From Lysobacterales bacterium (GTDB lineage Bacteria > Pseudomonadota > Gammaproteobacteria > Xanthomonadales > SZUA-36): a stretch of 64,000 bases of DNA. Shown piece after piece: positions 27,629 through 37,348 of this stretch (the stretch's first letter is position 1; each line of letters opens with the position of its first letter). The notes under the pieces are model-generated. The model ran no database searches. It was not told the origin of the DNA and was given only the letters and a program-made list of their open reading frames with translations. A program made the translations under genes and the position numbers. The stretch covers positions 167,284-231,283 of the forward strand of contig JABAAB010000064.1 in NCBI GenBank assembly GCA_014238945.1, given 5' to 3'.

Positions 27629-29650
27629 ATGTCAACCCGACGTGAACTTGCGAATGCTGTACGCGCCTTGTCCATGGATGCCGTACAAAAGGCCAATTCC
27701 GGTCACCCCGGCGCCCCCATGGGCATGGCTGATATTGCTGAAGTGCTTTGGAATGATCACCTAAAACACAACCCGTCCAATCCAGGTTGGTGGGATCGTG
27801 ATCGTTTTGTGCTATCGAATGGGCATGCTTCCATGCTGCTCTATTCAGTACTTCATTTGAGTGGCTATGATCTGCCCATTTCGGAGATACGTAATTTCCG
27901 GCAATTGCATTCCAAAACTGCCGGTCATCCTGAGTTTGGAGAGGCCCCGGGTGTGGAAACCACCACCGGCCCGCTGGGGCAGGGTATTACCAACGCCGTA
28001 GGTATGGCATTGGCGGAAAAAGTTCTCGCCAACCGGTTCAACCGGGAAGAGCATCAAATTGTTGATCACTACACCTGGGTTTTCATGGGTGACGGCTGTT
28101 TGATGGAAGGCATTTCACACGAAGCCTGTTCACTGGCCGCGACCCTTGGGCTGAACAAATTGATCGCCTTCTGGGATGACAACGGGATTTCGATTGATGG
28201 CGAGGTGCAAGGATGGTTTACCGATGACACACCTGCGCGATTCAAGTCCTATGGATGGCAAGTCATACGTGATGTAGATGGTCATGATCCGGATGAAATC
28301 AGTCAGGCAATAGACACGGCACGCGCAGAAACCGATAAGCCCACCTTGATTTGTTGCAGGACCGTAATTGGCTTTGGTTCTCCTAACAAGCAGGGCACTG
28401 CCGCGACTCATGGTGCGCCACTCGGCGAACAGGAAGTAGCCGCTGCCCGAGAGGAGTTGGGTTGGGATCACCCTGCTTTTGAAATTCCCGATCAAATTTA
28501 TACAGCTTGGAATGCCCGGGAAAAAGGTGCTGAATCCGAGGCCGAATGGGCTGCAAGATTTGAAACCTACCGGCAGCAATACCCCGAGTTGGCCGCTGAA
28601 TTCGAACGGCGGATGCGTGGGGATCTGCCCGAAGACTGGCAACGGAGAACCACCGATGCCATCGCTGAAATGCAGGAGAACGGGACATCTGTCGCGACAC
28701 GAAAATCATCACAAATGGCACTGGATGCGTTCGGACCGATGCTGCCCGAACTGATCGGTGGTTCGGCCGATCTCGCAGGTTCAAATAACACCATCTGGAC
28801 GCAGAGTGTCGATGTCCTGGAAGGCACCGCTGATGGTAACTATATTTATTTTGGCGTACGTGAATTTGGTATGGCAGCTATCTGCAATGGGCTGGGCTTG
28901 CACGGGGGGTTTATTCCCTACAATGCGACTTTCCTGGTGTTCTCCGATTATGCAAGAAACGCGGTAAGAATGTCCGCCCTGATACCGGCACATAATATTC
29001 ACGTATACACACATGATTCTATCGGTCTGGGGGAGGATGGTCCTACACACCAGCCGGTTGAACATGTTTCCAGTCTGCGCATGATGCCCAATCTCAGTGT
29101 CTGGCGACCCTGCGACTCAGTTGAATCGGCAGTTGCCTGGAAATGCGCAATCGAGGAGAGTGCAGGGCCCAGCGCCCTGGTGTTCACCCGCCAGACACTG
29201 CCGCACCAGCATCGTGATGACCAGCAAGTGGCAGATATCGGGCGTGGCGGCTATGTCTTAAGTGAAGCAGGCGGGCCTTGTGATGCCATCATCATCGCCA
29301 CCGGGTCAGAAGTTGGATTGGCCATGACCGCAGCCGAGGACCTGGCGAGCCAGGGCATCAATGTTCGTGTTGTCTCCATGCCCAATCCCGGAAGATTCAT
29401 GGCGCAGAACAGAATTTATCGGGAATCCGTATTGCCATCGAGTTGCGAAGCGAGGGTGGCTGTGGAAGCCGGCGTTGGTCATTATTGGCATCCGTTTGTT
29501 GGCAACAAGGGGCAGATCATCAGTATTGACGGATTTGGTGCATCTGCACCGGCGCCCGAATTATTCGAATATTTCGGTTTAACAGTTGAAAATGTCAGCA
29601 AAGCGGTACATGTACTACTGGAAGCTGGTGAAATTGAAATTCAGGAGTAG
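27629..29650 (+). CDS. tkt: Transketolase
   Basis: 673 residues. Transfers C2 units between ketoses and aldoses with thiamine diphosphate in the pentose phosphate and gluconeogenic networks; cytosolic. Motifs: [27 protein letters not shown], the TPP motif [13 protein letters not shown]...[26 protein letters not shown] and the catalytic-His region. Length is the family standard. First gene of tkt-gap-pgk, with 3 nt before gap. Confidence 0.97.
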   Translation: MSTRRELANAVRALSMDAVQKANSGHPGAPMGMADIAEVLWNDHLKHNPSNPGWWDRDRFVLSNGHASMLLYSVLHLSGYDLPISEIRNFRQLHSKTAGHPEFGEAPGVETTTGPLGQGITNAVGMALAEKVLANRFNREEHQIVDHYTWVFMGDGCLMEGISHEACSLAATLGLNKLIAFWDDNGISIDGEVQGWFTDDTPARFKSYGWQVIRDVDGHDPDEISQAIDTARAETDKPTLICCRTVIGFGSPNKQGTAATHGAPLGEQEVAAAREELGWDHPAFEIPDQIYTAWNAREKGAESEAEWAARFETYRQQYPELAAEFERRMRGDLPEDWQRRTTDAIAEMQENGTSVATRKSSQMALDAFGPMLPELIGGSADLAGSNNTIWTQSVDVLEGTADGNYIYFGVREFGMAAICNGLGLHGGFIPYNATFLVFSDYARNAVRMSALIPAHNIHVYTHDSIGLGEDGPTHQPVEHVSSLRMMPNLSVWRPCDSVESAVAWKCAIEESAGPSALVFTRQTLPHQHRDDQQVADIGRGGYVLSEAGGPCDAIIIATGSEVGLAMTAAEDLASQGINVRVVSMPNPGRFMAQNRIYRESVLPSSCEARVAVEAGVGHYWHPFVGNKGQIISIDGFGASAPAPELFEYFGLTVENVSKAVHVLLEAGEIEIQE

Positions 29651-29653
29651 AAA

Positions 29654-30661
29654 ATGACAGTCAAGGTAGCAATCAATGGCTATGGACGTATCGGTCGTAA
29701 CATCATGCGTGCCCTGTATGAATCAGGCCGTACCGACGAAATCAGCATAGTCGCCATCAATGACCTGGGTGATGCGAACAGTAATGCACACCTGACCCAG
29801 TACGATACTGCTCATGGGAAGTTTCCCGGAACCGTGCAGGTGGACGGAGGCGACCTGGTAATCAACGGTGACCGGGTAAAAGTCTATGCTCAAAGGGATC
29901 CTGGAACATTACCCTGGGCCGAACTGGGTGTCGATGTGGTGATGGAATCCACCGGTTTTTTTCGCAGTCGTGAAACCGCCGGTGCGCACATATCTGCCGG
30001 CGCCCGCAAGGTGGTAATTTCCGCCCCGGGTCAGGATGTGGACAACACCATCGTTTACGGTGTCAACCACGACACCCTGAAGCCTACCGATAATATTGTT
30101 TCCAACGCATCGTGTACCACCAATTGCCTGGCACCGCTGGCCAAGGTTCTGCATGACAGCATCGGAATAGAAAGAGGCCTGATGACGACAATTCATGCTT
30201 ACACCAATGACCAGGTCCTGACCGATGTCCTGCATTCGGATTTACGCAGGGCCCGGTCCGCCACCATGAGCCAGATACCCACCAAGACGGGTGCTGCCGC
30301 TGCCGTCGGTCTGGTTCTGCCCGAACTCAATGGGAAACTGGATGGATTTTCCATGCGTGTTCCGACCATCAATGTATCGGTAGTTGATCTTTGTTTCACT
30401 TCCAGTCGTCCCACTTCTGTTGAAGAAGTCAATGCCGCAATCAAATCGGCCGTTGCCGGCAGCATGAAGGGTGTGATGGACTATAACGAAGCACCACTGG
30501 TATCTGTCGACTTCAACCACAACCCACATTCCTCGATATTTGACGCGGGCCTGACCAAGGTTATGGAAGGCAACCTCGTCAAGGTATTGAGCTGGTATGA
30601 CAACGAGTGGGGTTTCAGCAATCGCATGCTCGACACCACGCTTGCACTGGTCAACGCCTGA
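29654..30661 (+). CDS. gap: Glyceraldehyde-3-phosphate dehydrogenase (type I)
   Basis: 335 residues. Interconverts glyceraldehyde-3-phosphate and 1,3-bisphosphoglycerate with NAD+ (cofactor preference not proven by sequence). Rossmann [13 protein letters not shown], catalytic Cys in [13 protein letters not shown], and the [15 protein letters not shown]-terminal block. It starts 3 nt after tkt; pgk follows after 37 nt. Confidence 0.97.
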   Translation: MTVKVAINGYGRIGRNIMRALYESGRTDEISIVAINDLGDANSNAHLTQYDTAHGKFPGTVQVDGGDLVINGDRVKVYAQRDPGTLPWAELGVDVVMESTGFFRSRETAGAHISAGARKVVISAPGQDVDNTIVYGVNHDTLKPTDNIVSNASCTTNCLAPLAKVLHDSIGIERGLMTTIHAYTNDQVLTDVLHSDLRRARSATMSQIPTKTGAAAAVGLVLPELNGKLDGFSMRVPTINVSVVDLCFTSSRPTSVEEVNAAIKSAVAGSMKGVMDYNEAPLVSVDFNHNPHSSIFDAGLTKVMEGNLVKVLSWYDNEWGFSNRMLDTTLALVNA

Positions 30662-30698
30662 AAAGACTGAACGGGCCCTTGTACAGGAGGCACTGGAC

Positions 30699-31877
30699 AT
30701 GACATTCCGCCGCATGGAGGAATTGGACCTGGCCGGTAAGCGTGTGATGATCCGTGAGGATCTGAATGTGCCGCTTGAATCTGGCAGGGTGAGTTCGGAT
30801 GCCCGCATCAGGGCGGCGCTGCCGACCATACAGTTGGCGTTGGACAAAGGTGCAGCAGTCATCCTTCTGTCTCATCTGGGCCGTCCGGTTGAAGGTCAGT
30901 ACGGCGAGGAATTCTCCCTCACACCTGTGGCCAGGCGTTTGTCCGGGTTACTTGGAATGACGGTCAGGTTGGAGAAAAACTGGTTAGACGGCATTGAGGT
31001 TGCACCTGGTGAAGTGGTGCTGTGTGAAAATGTCCGTTTCAATCCGGGTGAGAAAAGCAACGATGTGAATCTTGCCATTGCCATGGCTGCCTTATGCGAT
31101 GTATTCGTCATGGATGCCTTTGGAACCGCACACAGGGCCCAGGCTTCAACCGAAGGTGTGATTTGGCAGGCACCCGTGGCCTGTGCAGGACCCCTGTTAA
31201 GCAGGGAACTGGAAGCACTCGACATGGCCTTGTCTGATCCGGTTCGTCCGGTACTGGCCATTGTGGGTGGCTCGAAGGTTTCCACCAAGCTGACCGTATT
31301 GGAATCATTGCTGTCGAAAGTTGACCGGTTGATCGTCGGTGGCGGTATTGCCAACACCTTCATTGCAGCCAGCGGTCATGATGTTGGAAAATCACTGTAT
31401 GAACCGGATTTGTTAGCGGAGGCACAGCATCTGATCCGAATGACTCATGAAATGGATGGCGAGATACCCATTCCGAAAGACGTTGTCGTTGCAGACTCCT
31501 TTTCGGAGGATGCCAAGGCCACAGTGCGGTCCGTGGATGAAGTGGGCAGAGATGAAATGATTCTCGATATCGGCCCGCTGACGGCGGTGGACTACGCCGG
31601 GATGATACAGGGTGCCGGTACGGTAATCTGGAACGGGCCCGTGGGTGTGTTCGAGTTTGATGGGTTTGCCGCGGGCACGCGTGCGATAGCGGATGCAATT
31701 GAAGTGTCCTCTGCATTCAGTATCGCTGGTGGTGGTGACACGCTGGCCGCTATTGATCAGTTTGATGTCGTGGATGGTCTCAGCTATATCTCTACCGGTG
31801 GCGGAGCTTTCCTGGAGTATGTCGAAGGCAAGACCTTACCTGCTGTGGCCGCACTGGAGATTCGTGCACGTAAATGA
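30699..31877 (+). CDS. pgk: Phosphoglycerate kinase
   Basis: About 392 residues from the ATG at 30699, which has AGGAGG 8 nt upstream; an in-frame start at 30597 would overlap gap and is rejected. Motifs: [59 protein letters not shown] and the [12 protein letters not shown] nucleotide loop. Transfers phosphate from 1,3-BPG to ADP, or the reverse in gluconeogenesis. Last gene of the tkt-gap-pgk run; the next same-pathway genes (pyk, fba) are 18.9 kb away. Confidence 0.97.
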   Translation: MTFRRMEELDLAGKRVMIREDLNVPLESGRVSSDARIRAALPTIQLALDKGAAVILLSHLGRPVEGQYGEEFSLTPVARRLSGLLGMTVRLEKNWLDGIEVAPGEVVLCENVRFNPGEKSNDVNLAIAMAALCDVFVMDAFGTAHRAQASTEGVIWQAPVACAGPLLSRELEALDMALSDPVRPVLAIVGGSKVSTKLTVLESLLSKVDRLIVGGGIANTFIAASGHDVGKSLYEPDLLAEAQHLIRMTHEMDGEIPIPKDVVVADSFSEDAKATVRSVDEVGRDEMILDIGPLTAVDYAGMIQGAGTVIWNGPVGVFEFDGFAAGTRAIADAIEVSSAFSIAGGGDTLAAIDQFDVVDGLSYISTGGGAFLEYVEGKTLPAVAALEIRARK

Positions 31878-31922
31878 CCCCATGGTTATGAATGAATCGC
31901 TCGCCACGATAAGGTATGCGGG

Positions 31923-34199
31923 CTAACGGCGGCCGATACTCCTGGGGCCGAAAATCGTACCCAGCCGCATAAAATAGATTGCCCGACGTTCTTCACTCAG
32001 ACCGACGCCGAGATAAATTGGTCCCACCGGTGAGTCATAACCAAAATACAAACTGCCATTGAGAATACCTTCGGAAAATATGTCACTGCGTTTTGCTACC
32101 GCGTTACCGTATTCCACCGTCATACCGGCATAGGCAGGTAGAAAACCCGAGTGGCCCACCTGATAGCGATATCCAGCAAGAATTTGTCCGTAATGTGGTC
32201 CCAGTAGTGAGTTGGGCTCAAAACCGGACATATTGAAGAAACCGCCGGCCGTGTATACAGCATAGAGCGGGACTATGTCATCCAGTGTTGTGTTGTATTG
32301 CGTGCCCCAAACGAAGTTGTGCAGACCGCGTGTATAGGAACCGAAAAAAGAAAATTCAAGTTGTTCAAATGATTCATCGGCGCCCAGACCCTGTGCTGAA
32401 CGGGTGTATTTCAACTGGGACAGCCAGCCATGCGTCGGTAAGTAACGATCGTCCAGACGGTCAAGCTGCAGTTCGACAAACCACTCGGCACCCTCGAAGG
32501 CAAAGGGCTCCAGTTCCGGATCTCCAATGGTGACATCCAATTCACCGCGGTAGCGGGTAACCCCGGCAAACAGACCTGCATGTCGCCCAAATTCGCGTCC
32601 AAAGGTAAGTGCTCCACCGTATTCATCAATCTCTGTCTTCGCAAGCGCATTTCCTTGCGAGTCATACACAAGCAGTGGCCGGCTGTAAAACGAAACACTG
32701 GGCTGGAAGTTGTACTTGAGAGCATCATCCAGTGGTTTGTAATAGTCTGCGAAAATCCCGGCCTCTTCTCCCAGTTGCACCATGAAGCGAAATTCGCTGC
32801 CCCGGTCATCGAGTGCTGTGTTCAGGTATCCTGCCCTGATGTTGATCGCGGTTCCACGCCCGCTTGCGCTCAGATCCATGCCGGTCTCAATAAATTTTTC
32901 ACCACGCTTGTCCTGCTGGACAGTAATCCTAACGCCCTGGTGACCGTCGTCTTCAACGATGTTATAGAGTGCCTGACGAATAAAACCCAATCCGTAAATC
33001 TGGCGTATATCGTGATTCAGCTGGGCGAGATCCAGGGTATCCCCGGGCTTGATGGTAATCAGTTGCGAAATGACCTCATCTGAAAACCGGGACTGGTTGT
33101 CCAGTTGCACAAAGTGGACCTGAGGGGGACCGCTGACACATTCATTGGTCTGTTTGCGCCACGCCAGGTACTCAGACTCCGGCAACGACAGCAGTCTAAG
33201 TTGATCTTCAACTGCGCTGGCCGCTGCGTAACCGATGGGAATGGCCTGTTCCAATTTACCGAAGTCCGCCGAGCTGATCCTGTCACCAATCTCGGGAACG
33301 ATCAACACATCTTTACCCTTCAGTGTCTTTATCTGCTCGTCGGTGTTAAAGACCGTCAGCAGGGAACTCATCTGGTTCACAATGGACAGCATATTATCAA
33401 TTTCCTTGGCACCGGCCAGTTTGGTTCCCACATCCACTGCGATGACCACCTGGGCACCCATGTCCCTAACCACGTCCACAGGCAGGTTTCGTACCAGACC
33501 GCCATCAACCAGCAACGCATCACCCCGGGGAACGGGATCAAACACGGCCGGAACCGACATGCTGGAGCGCATGGCCATTGAAAGTTCGCCGTCACCAATT
33601 ACAACCATCCCGCCAGTTACGATGTCTGTTGCAACTGCCCGGAATGGAATGGGCAGGCGGTCAAAATTACTGGCCTGCACCCGTTGCGAGGTGATTGATT
33701 CAAACATGAAAATCACCTTTTGTCCGGAAACCACACCGGCGGGCAACAGGGCGGCATCCTTGCCCATGCCAAGCTTGGGTCCAAACAATCCGAGGTCATC
33801 ATCGGTTTTTCGTCTGAACGGCAGATCTGCCCGGTCCACATCATTGGTAAAAAGATCGTCCCAGTCGGCCTGTTCCACCACCCGGGTGATCTCATCAGAT
33901 TGCATCCCCACGGCCAACAGACCACCGACAATGGAGCCCATACTGGTACCGGCAATGTAGTCATACGGGATATGTAATTCTTCCAGTTTCTTCAGTACAC
34001 CAATGTGGGCATATCCACGCGCGCCACCCCCGCCGAGCACGAGACCGATTTTTGCCCTTGTTATGGGAGAGAGGTCATCGTGGCATTGTTGACCCAGTGC
34101 GAAAATTGACCCGCTGGTCAATAATGATGCAAAGGCAGCCGTAATAAGAATGCAATTTCGCAATCCTGAAGTTCTTGTCATGCCTGAAGCTCTTGTCAT
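31923..34199 (-). CDS. Patatin-like phospholipase with POTRA and BamA-like barrel (PlpD type)
   Basis: About 758 residues. Signal segment (to FALG near residue 36), a patatin domain with oxyanion loop GGGGARG (about 56-62), nucleophile Ser in GTSMG (about 86) and catalytic Asp in LLVDGGLVRN, then a POTRA-like module (about 365-440; ITIKPGDTLDLAQLNHDIRQIYGLGFI) and a Surf_Ag/BamA-like 16-strand barrel to the C-terminus. This is the architecture of type Vd autotransporters such as PlpD: a lipase carried through its own barrel to the surface. ATG 34199 with AGGA is chosen. A second ATG 18 nt on sits in a tandem repeat of the first 18 nt. Confidence 0.93.
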   Translation of the reverse strand: MTRASGMTRTSGLRNCILITAAFASLLTSGSIFALGQQCHDDLSPITRAKIGLVLGGGGARGYAHIGVLKKLEELHIPYDYIAGTSMGSIVGGLLAVGMQSDEITRVVEQADWDDLFTNDVDRADLPFRRKTDDDLGLFGPKLGMGKDAALLPAGVVSGQKVIFMFESITSQRVQASNFDRLPIPFRAVATDIVTGGMVVIGDGELSMAMRSSMSVPAVFDPVPRGDALLVDGGLVRNLPVDVVRDMGAQVVIAVDVGTKLAGAKEIDNMLSIVNQMSSLLTVFNTDEQIKTLKGKDVLIVPEIGDRISSADFGKLEQAIPIGYAAASAVEDQLRLLSLPESEYLAWRKQTNECVSGPPQVHFVQLDNQSRFSDEVISQLITIKPGDTLDLAQLNHDIRQIYGLGFIRQALYNIVEDDGHQGVRITVQQDKRGEKFIETGMDLSASGRGTAINIRAGYLNTALDDRGSEFRFMVQLGEEAGIFADYYKPLDDALKYNFQPSVSFYSRPLLVYDSQGNALAKTEIDEYGGALTFGREFGRHAGLFAGVTRYRGELDVTIGDPELEPFAFEGAEWFVELQLDRLDDRYLPTHGWLSQLKYTRSAQGLGADESFEQLEFSFFGSYTRGLHNFVWGTQYNTTLDDIVPLYAVYTAGGFFNMSGFEPNSLLGPHYGQILAGYRYQVGHSGFLPAYAGMTVEYGNAVAKRSDIFSEGILNGSLYFGYDSPVGPIYLGVGLSEERRAIYFMRLGTIFGPRSIGRR
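34163..34199 (-). repeat. 18-nt tandem duplication at the patatin start codon
   Basis: On the minus strand ATGACAAGAGCTTCAGGC is followed at once by a near-identical copy (ATGACAAGAACTTCAGG), encoding MTRASG-MTRTSG. This gives two in-frame ATG codons for the patatin gene; only the first has a reasonable ribosome site (AGGA). Confidence 0.8.
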
Positions 34200-34413
34200 G
34201 ATGTCCTGCCCGAACGCAATGGCGATGACCAATATTACACAATAATCAGCACTGTAAGCCCTCCGGAACCGGTATACGGTACGCTCCGCGCGTCAGCCTA
34301 CACCGATAAACGCTTAACCCGGTTGCATAACACGGGCGAGACAGACCAGGTTAAAACCACTATCATTACGCCCCTGTCCGATCTTTCCAAAGTCGATCAC
34401 TGGAGGAGTTTTC

Positions 34414-36618
34414 TTGAAAAATCGTATGAGCCTGGTGACCACCCTGGCCGTCTTGTGTGTATTCCTGGTTCCTTTCCATGTCCACGCCACCCCTGAAAAT
34501 GACCCAACCGTAAGTTCCGGTAAGGTGGATCACCATGACGTTGCGGGCGTGAATTATCCCAGAGTTGAGCAGTTCGTACTGGGAAGTGTCAGGGTCGATT
34601 TTCCAGGCATAGTATCATGGTCTGATTTTCGGTATCTGCGCGCCTGGCTGCCTGTGGAAATCACCCTTGCCGGTGAAGAAGGATCACAAATTGGTTCAGT
34701 ACTGGTGCAGGGTTTAACGGCAATTGATTTCGAAACACGTACCGTTGGAATTACTGAACTAGAAATGCTGGATACCAATTTTTCCCCGGTGCAGTTAACA
34801 GAATCGGCGAGAGATTTGATGAACGATGTTTTGTCGTCCCGGGAAAGAACAGTGGCCCTTGACGTCCTGTTGCGTCTTCTACCGGAGGACTTCAGTTTTC
34901 CAGATCAGTCCCGGGATACCGCCCAACTGAATTTTGAACCACCTGTGATCGTGATTTCAGATACACCCTTACAATTGTTGTCAATCGACAAAGAACCCAT
35001 CAAGGCGATGTGGGGAAATTACAGCCTCGAGTATGTAGTCAATACCAACTGGAACATATTCTTCAGCAGCGAGCAGGGGCGTTGGTATGTGTTGAATAAT
35101 GGCACCTGGCAATCAAACAATTCTCTTTCCGACGGTGGCTGGGTGGTCACTGAAAACCTACCGCCCGAATTTCAATCCATCCCGGTTAACGATAGATGGC
35201 AACTGGTGCACGATGCATTGCCAGCCAGGCTGCCGGAAAAAGACCCGGTACCCTTTATCATCAGTCTGCAGGCAACGGAATTGATTTTGACAGATGGGCC
35301 GGTCCGGTTGGGCCCCCTTGGTGATACCGGAATTGAATATGTCACCAACACCAGAAGTGATTTATTCCACTTTGATGAGCGTTGGTACGTGCTGATTTCA
35401 GGTCGCTGGTTTACCAACACCGATTTGCTCGGTCAATGGCAGTACGTCAGCCATTTGCCCCAGGTCTTTGCGAACATTGAACCGGTACACGAAAAGGGCC
35501 ATGTGCTGTACGCGATACCCGGCACCCGGCAGGCAAGAATTTCACTGATTGAAGCCGCATTACCCCACAGGACTTCCGTCATTGAAGTACCCGTGGCTGA
35601 ACTTGATGTGACCTGGAGAGGTGAGCCACGATTCACACCCATTGATCTAACCGGCCTGGAGCGTGGTTCCAACACCTCTTACCAGGTGATAAAACACAAT
35701 AATTTCTATTATTTATGCCATGAGGGAGCATGGTATTTCTCGGCCACAGCCGATGGACCATGGCAACCCACCCGTGAGATACCCGATGAGATATTCCGCA
35801 TCCCTGCCACGGACCCTGCATACAACGTCACCTTTGTTAAACCCGATGCTGACCAGGAGCAGGTACACGGGCAAATTAATTTCAGTTACACGGGGGGCTA
35901 TCTGGGCAATTTCTCAACTGGTGTGAGTGTGGTTTATGGGACCGGTTGGCACAGCCCATATCTTTATTACCGGGGTTCAGCAAGCAGTTCGTTCTATTGG
36001 CACCACGTACCAACCTATGGATATGGCGCCTTGTATGATCCCATCGGTGGTGTCTATGGCTGGCGCCCGGGATATTACAATCCCTGGGGTTATTCCACCA
36101 CGGTTAGCCTTGTATCTCCGGCCAGGGAATTTGTACATGCTCAGGGCGGTCCGTTCCAGACGTCGCCGGGTAGAAAATCAGATAACGAACCAATATCGCC
36201 CGAATTATATCAACCAGACAGGGTCAGCGATGGCACAGAAAAGCCAGTCGAAATCACTCAGTCCGACGGGTATCAGGCAACATCCAACCTGGCACATTCT
36301 CTGTACCTGAGCAGTACATTGTCTTCCAACATGTTTTCGGGCCGTAATGGTGAGGTGTACAAACATGAAAACGATGAATGGGAACAATATGACGAGGGAA
36401 ATTGGTCCACCATGCAGGAAATGCAAAAGCAACACCGGATCGAGGAGCCACTGCGCAGACCCTCACCACCCGCCAGTCAAGGCTGGTTGCCAGCCCACAA
36501 GCGTACTTTGAGCAGAGCGGAACTGGATCGGCAGCAGCTGGCCCGTCTGGAAGGCATGGACAATTACTCCAGGCACCGGATGCGAAAAGAGTCGCAGGCG
36601 CAGGCGGACAATCCTTGA
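34414..36618 (+). CDS. Exported repeat protein of the 'carbohydrate-binding family V/XII' type
   Basis: 734 residues with a signal peptide (cleavage near HATPEN). From about residue 200 it carries three related modules of roughly 100 residues (about 200-260, 300-360, 415-470), each with YVxNT...F, xGRWYVLxxGxWF and GxWxxVxxLPxxF; then an aromatic/Gly region (YYRGSASSSFYW...GWRPGYYNPWGYS) and a tail with GRNGEVYKHENDEWEQYDEGNW. This matches proteins often labelled carbohydrate-binding V/XII, which have no tested function. TTG 34414 is the start: GGAGGAG at 34402-34408 is 5 nt upstream, while the ATG at 34426 is too far. The Trp/Tyr-rich modules suggest glycan or surface-polymer contact. It precedes a DUF4136 lipoprotein by 71 nt. 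Confidence 0.7.
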   Translation: MKNRMSLVTTLAVLCVFLVPFHVHATPENDPTVSSGKVDHHDVAGVNYPRVEQFVLGSVRVDFPGIVSWSDFRYLRAWLPVEITLAGEEGSQIGSVLVQGLTAIDFETRTVGITELEMLDTNFSPVQLTESARDLMNDVLSSRERTVALDVLLRLLPEDFSFPDQSRDTAQLNFEPPVIVISDTPLQLLSIDKEPIKAMWGNYSLEYVVNTNWNIFFSSEQGRWYVLNNGTWQSNNSLSDGGWVVTENLPPEFQSIPVNDRWQLVHDALPARLPEKDPVPFIISLQATELILTDGPVRLGPLGDTGIEYVTNTRSDLFHFDERWYVLISGRWFTNTDLLGQWQYVSHLPQVFANIEPVHEKGHVLYAIPGTRQARISLIEAALPHRTSVIEVPVAELDVTWRGEPRFTPIDLTGLERGSNTSYQVIKHNNFYYLCHEGAWYFSATADGPWQPTREIPDEIFRIPATDPAYNVTFVKPDADQEQVHGQINFSYTGGYLGNFSTGVSVVYGTGWHSPYLYYRGSASSSFYWHHVPTYGYGALYDPIGGVYGWRPGYYNPWGYSTTVSLVSPAREFVHAQGGPFQTSPGRKSDNEPISPELYQPDRVSDGTEKPVEITQSDGYQATSNLAHSLYLSSTLSSNMFSGRNGEVYKHENDEWEQYDEGNWSTMQEMQKQHRIEEPLRRPSPPASQGWLPAHKRTLSRAELDRQQLARLEGMDNYSRHRMRKESQAQADNP

Positions 36619-36689
36619 CTTGAAGCTTCAATGAAACAATGATGTAGCAAGCAATAATGTTGACTAATATATTTCATAGGTGGGTCTAT

Positions 36690-37283
36690 ATGTTTACTTT
36701 TTCCGAAATAAAAATTTGTTCCAGGTTGATGGTGGCATCCATCGCAATACTGTTGCTGGCGGCCTGTTCGTCAGGTCCGGAGATCAAGAGCGATTATGAC
36801 CGAGAGGTTGATTTCAGCCAGTATAAAACCTATGGTTTTTTTAACCCCATGGGTATTGAAAATCGTAATTATTCAAGCATTTATGGTTCGGTCTTTCGCG
36901 AGGCCATCAGCAGGGAAATGGAATCCAGGGGGTACAGACTCTCCGATAACCCTGATTTGTTGATTAATGTATCTGCACGATTACAGGACAAGACCAAGGT
37001 GACAACTACGTCTGACCCCTATATGTCTGGCGGTTATTATGGGTACCGCCACGGAGCCTACGGCGCCTGGGGTGGCTATGGCTATGGTACGACCACACAT
37101 GTGAGTAATTACACCGAGGGCACGGTCAATGTTGACCTGGTTGACCGTGTTCTGAAACGCATGGTTTGGGAAGGTGTCGGTGTTGGCCGTTTAAAGGAAA
37201 ACAGGACCAATGAAGAGACTCGCGAGGCCATTAATTCAGCTCTGACTGAAATGTTTGCCGGATACCCGTTTCGCGCTAATTAA
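36690..37283 (+). CDS. DUF4136 family lipoprotein
   Basis: About 198 residues from the ATG at 36690 (AGGTGG upstream). Lipobox LLAAC with Ser at +2, which predicts outer-membrane sorting. The DUF4136 domain shows SDYDREVDFSQYKTYGFF, LLINVSARLQDKTKV and a C-terminal VDLVDRVLKRMVWEG...REAINSALTEMFAGYPF. A Gly/Tyr-rich insert (GGYYGYRHGAYGAWGGYGYG) is typical. No known activity. It follows the V/XII-type protein on the same strand and probably shares its transcript. A 10-bp hairpin at 37300-37323 ends the region. Confidence 0.9.
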   Translation: MFTFSEIKICSRLMVASIAILLLAACSSGPEIKSDYDREVDFSQYKTYGFFNPMGIENRNYSSIYGSVFREAISREMESRGYRLSDNPDLLINVSARLQDKTKVTTTSDPYMSGGYYGYRHGAYGAWGGYGYGTTTHVSNYTEGTVNVDLVDRVLKRMVWEGVGVGRLKENRTNEETREAINSALTEMFAGYPFRAN

Positions 37284-37299
37284 TAAATACCAGATAGTT

Positions 37300-37323
37300 C
37301 CGGCCTGGATTACTCCGGGCCGG
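37300..37323 (+). terminator. Hairpin between convergent genes
   Basis: CCGGCCTGGA (37300-37309) pairs with TCCGGGCCGG (37314-37323), 10 bp with one G-U, 4-nt TTAC loop. There is no T-tract on either side. It lies between convergent transcripts and may act as a bidirectional 3' end. Confidence 0.45.
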
Positions 37324-37348
37324 TCCCGCCCAGGTCCCGCTCATTTTT

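Noticed and set aside
37300..37323. Classical Rho-independent terminator after the DUF4136 gene
   Set aside because: The stem is strong but no T-tract follows on either strand, so only a low-confidence hairpin was recorded.
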